From Mycolicibacterium aubagnense (GTDB lineage Bacteria > Actinomycetota > Actinomycetes > Mycobacteriales > Mycobacteriaceae), in the NCBI RefSeq assembly GCF_010730955.1, contig NZ_AP022577.1, positions 3,844,001-3,908,000 of the forward strand: a stretch of DNA of 64,000 nt. The letters are read 5' to 3'. Position numbers and translations under genes: made by a program. Positions 62,149 through 64,000 of the stretch are shown one piece after another. Numbering within the stretch: position 1 is the stretch's first letter; the number at the start of each line of letters is the position of its first letter. The notes under the pieces were generated by a model. It saw only the letters and a list, made by a program, of their open reading frames with translations. It did not search any database and was not told the origin of the DNA.

Positions 62149-63547
62149 TACCGCGATGCCGATTGTGCGGGTCGCGGTGCTCGCCGCAGGCGACGAGCAG
62201 GGTGGTCGCGGGCGACTCACCGACGTCGCCCTGCCGACCGGCCTGCCGCTGCGCGAGATCGTGCCCGCGGTGCGGCGCATCATCGGAGTCAACGGGGCAC
62301 CCGATGCCGCCACCGGCGCTGAGCTGTCTCTGGCTCCGCTCGGCGGCGCCACCTACAGCCTCGAAGCGACGTTGGACACCGTCGGCGTCGTCGATGGTGA
62401 CCTGCTGGCGTTGCAACCGGTGCCTGCGGGTCCGCCGGCGCCTCGCATTGTCGAAGACATCGCCGATGCCGCCGCGATCTTCTCCGCAGCGCGCGAAAAC
62501 CCATGGGGCAATCCGCATATCCGTCGCTTCGCGGCGGGGGGCATCGTCGCCCTCGCGGTGCTCGCCACTGCGCTGGCGACGCTGGTGCGAGTACACACAG
62601 GCCAGCCGGCCGGCCTGTTCACTGTTGTGGGCGTGGCGGTACTGACCGTCGCGGCCGCCTTGTTGACCCGGCCCGCCATGCCGCGGCTGGCGACGGCGCT
62701 GAGCCTGACGGCGTTGCTTCCCGTCGGCGCGGCCTTCGTCTTGGCCGTCCCCGGTCCGTCCGGTCCGGCCGGATTGCTGCTCGGCGCGGCGGCGATCGCG
62801 GCCTGGTCGATCGTCAGCATCACCGTCGGTGGACAAGCCATCGCGGCCTTCACCGCGACGACAGTCCTCGGCATCGCCGGCATGATCGTCGGTGGCGCCG
62901 CGTCGGTCTGGCAGCTCAGCAGCTCCGTGATCGGCGCTGTGCTGATCGTTTTCGCGCTGCTCGTCATGGTCCAGGCCGCACAGCTGTCGACGCTGTGGGC
63001 CCGGTTCCCGGTGCCGAACATCCCGGCGCCGGGTGATCCGACACCGTCGGCGTTGCCGCTGTCCGTGCTGGCTGATCTGCCGCGCCGGGTCCGCGTGTGC
63101 GACGCGCACCAGACCGGGTTCCTCGCAGGTGCCGTGCTGACCATCACGGCAGGGTCGGTGGTTCTCGTGGCGGGGACGCACCCGTCGCCGTGGGCCTGGT
63201 ATGTGGTGGTGGCCGCCGCCCTCGCGACCGCGCTGCGGGCCCGGATCTGGGACTCGGTGCCGTGCAAGGTGTGGCTGCTGAGCCAGCCGTACCTGGTTGC
63301 GGCCGTGCTGCTTACGGTGTTCACCGCCGGCGGCCAGTACTCCGACGCGTGGTGGTCGCTGGGCGTACTCGCGGTGCTCGTGGCAGTCGGCGTGGTGGCC
63401 GCACTGAACCCTCAGATGGCCGACCCGCAGACCTATTCGCTGCCGATGCGTCGACTGGTCGGCTTCGCGGCCACCGCGTTGGACGCGTCACTGATCCCGG
63501 TGCTGGCCTACCTGGTGGGTCTGTTCGCCTGGGTCATCAACCGGTGA
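62126..63547 (+). CDS. eccD3: ESX-3 membrane channel component EccD3
   Basis: A 473-residue protein: a ubiquitin-like cytosolic domain (IVRVAVLAAGDEQGGRGRLT, PTGLPLREIVPAVRRIIGVN) to about residue 110, then about eleven hydrophobic helices (GIVALAVLATALATLVRVHT, LFTVVGVAVLTVAAALLT, ALLPVGAAFVLAVPGPSGPA, and so on) ending SLIPVLAYLVGLFAWVINR. EccD dimers line the ESX membrane complex. The ATG 62126 lies inside the espG3 3' end, and the stop shares one base with the mycP3 start. Confidence 0.95.
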   Translation: MSPNTSGSTAMPIVRVAVLAAGDEQGGRGRLTDVALPTGLPLREIVPAVRRIIGVNGAPDAATGAELSLAPLGGATYSLEATLDTVGVVDGDLLALQPVPAGPPAPRIVEDIADAAAIFSAARENPWGNPHIRRFAAGGIVALAVLATALATLVRVHTGQPAGLFTVVGVAVLTVAAALLTRPAMPRLATALSLTALLPVGAAFVLAVPGPSGPAGLLLGAAAIAAWSIVSITVGGQAIAAFTATTVLGIAGMIVGGAASVWQLSSSVIGAVLIVFALLVMVQAAQLSTLWARFPVPNIPAPGDPTPSALPLSVLADLPRRVRVCDAHQTGFLAGAVLTITAGSVVLVAGTHPSPWAWYVVVAAALATALRARIWDSVPCKVWLLSQPYLVAAVLLTVFTAGGQYSDAWWSLGVLAVLVAVGVVAALNPQMADPQTYSLPMRRLVGFAATALDASLIPVLAYLVGLFAWVINR

Positions 63548-64000
63548 TGATGGCCATCCGGCGCGGAACCACCGTCCTGGCAGTCGCTTTCGTTGCCACC
63601 GCCGCAATGGGGCCGTCGGCGCTGGCGCCGACCGCCGGTGCCGTGGTGCCGCCGCACGTCGACGAGCACGCGACGCCGCCGTCGGGCAGCGTCGGCCCCG
63701 TCGCAGCGATGGGCCAGCGCGGAGAGTGCGTCACGGCCGGCGTCCTGCCCGGCACCGATCCGGGCGCACCCGGCCCGGGCCATGCCCTGCTGAACGTGCC
63801 GGGCGCCTGGGCTTTCAGCCGCGGTGAGGGACAGACGGTGGCGGTCATCGACACCGGCGTGCACCCCGGTCCGCGGCTACCCAATGTCCAGGCCGGCGGT
63901 GATTTCGTGGAAAACACTGATGGGCTTACCGATTGCGACGGCCACGGCACCCTGGTCGCAGGATTGATCGCCGGGCAACCCGGCGCGGACGGCTTCTCCG
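63547..64000 (+). CDS. mycP3: ESX-3 mycosin protease MycP3 (3' truncated by the window end)
   Basis: The first 151 residues of a subtilisin-like serine protease. A signal peptide (TVLAVAFVATAAMGPSALAP) and pro-region-like stretch (VGPVAAMGQRGECVTAGVLP with one Cys) are followed by the catalytic Asp in TVAVIDTGVHPGP and the catalytic His in DCDGHGTLVAGLIAGQ; the Ser lies beyond the window. Mycosins stabilise the ESX complex and cleave some substrates. ATG 63547 overlaps the eccD3 stop (TGATG), with GTG 63544 as an alternative. Confidence 0.93.
   Translation, partial: MMAIRRGTTVLAVAFVATAAMGPSALAPTAGAVVPPHVDEHATPPSGSVGPVAAMGQRGECVTAGVLPGTDPGAPGPGHALLNVPGAWAFSRGEGQTVAVIDTGVHPGPRLPNVQAGGDFVENTDGLTDCDGHGTLVAGLIAGQPGADGFS

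Overview
The window reads as high-GC actinobacterial chromosome, most probably a fast-growing or environmental Mycobacterium (Mycolicibacterium). The grounds are a complete-looking ESX-3 type VII secretion locus with PE/PPE genes, an MmpS/MmpL pair, F420-type (deazaflavin) oxidoreductases, TIGR00027 methyltransferases, DUF732-like exported proteins, and a gene order that parallels, from memory, the M. tuberculosis stretch Rv0252 (nirB) to Rv0291 (mycP3). No rRNA, tRNA, insertion sequence, prophage or CRISPR array was seen.

Layout. 1-9.5 kb: the Thr-rich tail of a truncated gene, assimilatory nitrite reductase nirBD, a membrane protein, a large LuxR-type ATPase regulator, a seven-bladed YVTN beta-propeller exported protein and a small Cys-rich exported protein. 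9.5-15.5 kb (all minus strand): a SirB/CbiX-like chelatase overlapping a HemD-DNA-binding fusion (likely siroheme supply for NirB), aac(2')-type acetyltransferase, pxpC/pxpB (KipA/KipI) homologues, a queuosine-precursor transporter and a FecB-type lipoprotein. 16-20 kb: exported and envelope genes (a His/Cys-containing unknown, a DUF732-like protein, a patatin-like phospholipase, an L,D-transpeptidase) and a 73-residue orphan. 20-25 kb: mmpL-mmpS with a divergent TetR regulator, palindromes lying between them, and an F420-type reductase.

25-31 kb is a surface-protein zone: three low-complexity exported proteins around an LCP (LytR-CpsA-Psr) cell-wall ligase, plus a fourth exported protein. 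31-40 kb: a KimA-like APC transporter with a C-terminal OB fold, MerR and PPOX genes sharing a dyad operator, a STAS protein with a 25-residue ORF behind it, PolD2-like LigD polymerase, fadD2, an ECF sigma factor with SnoaL-type tail overlapping an SDR that has lost the catalytic Tyr and Lys, and a small exported protein.

40-46 kb: a fatty-acid/xenobiotic type block: fadE6, a 2-hydroxyacid dehydrogenase, an alpha/beta hydrolase and a TetR regulator in overlapping order, with a divergent VOC protein. 46-51 kb: a nucleotidyltransferase, two TIGR00027 methyltransferases, AraC and TetR regulators and an MpaB-type protein. 51-64 kb: ESX-3 (eccA3-eccB3-eccC3-PE5-PPE4-esxG-esxH-espG3-eccD3-mycP3, the last cut by the window end), preceded by an IdeR-like box, a tetrapeptide ORF and a hairpin. 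ESX-3 serves siderophore-dependent iron uptake in mycobacteria, so the box fits iron repression of the whole run.
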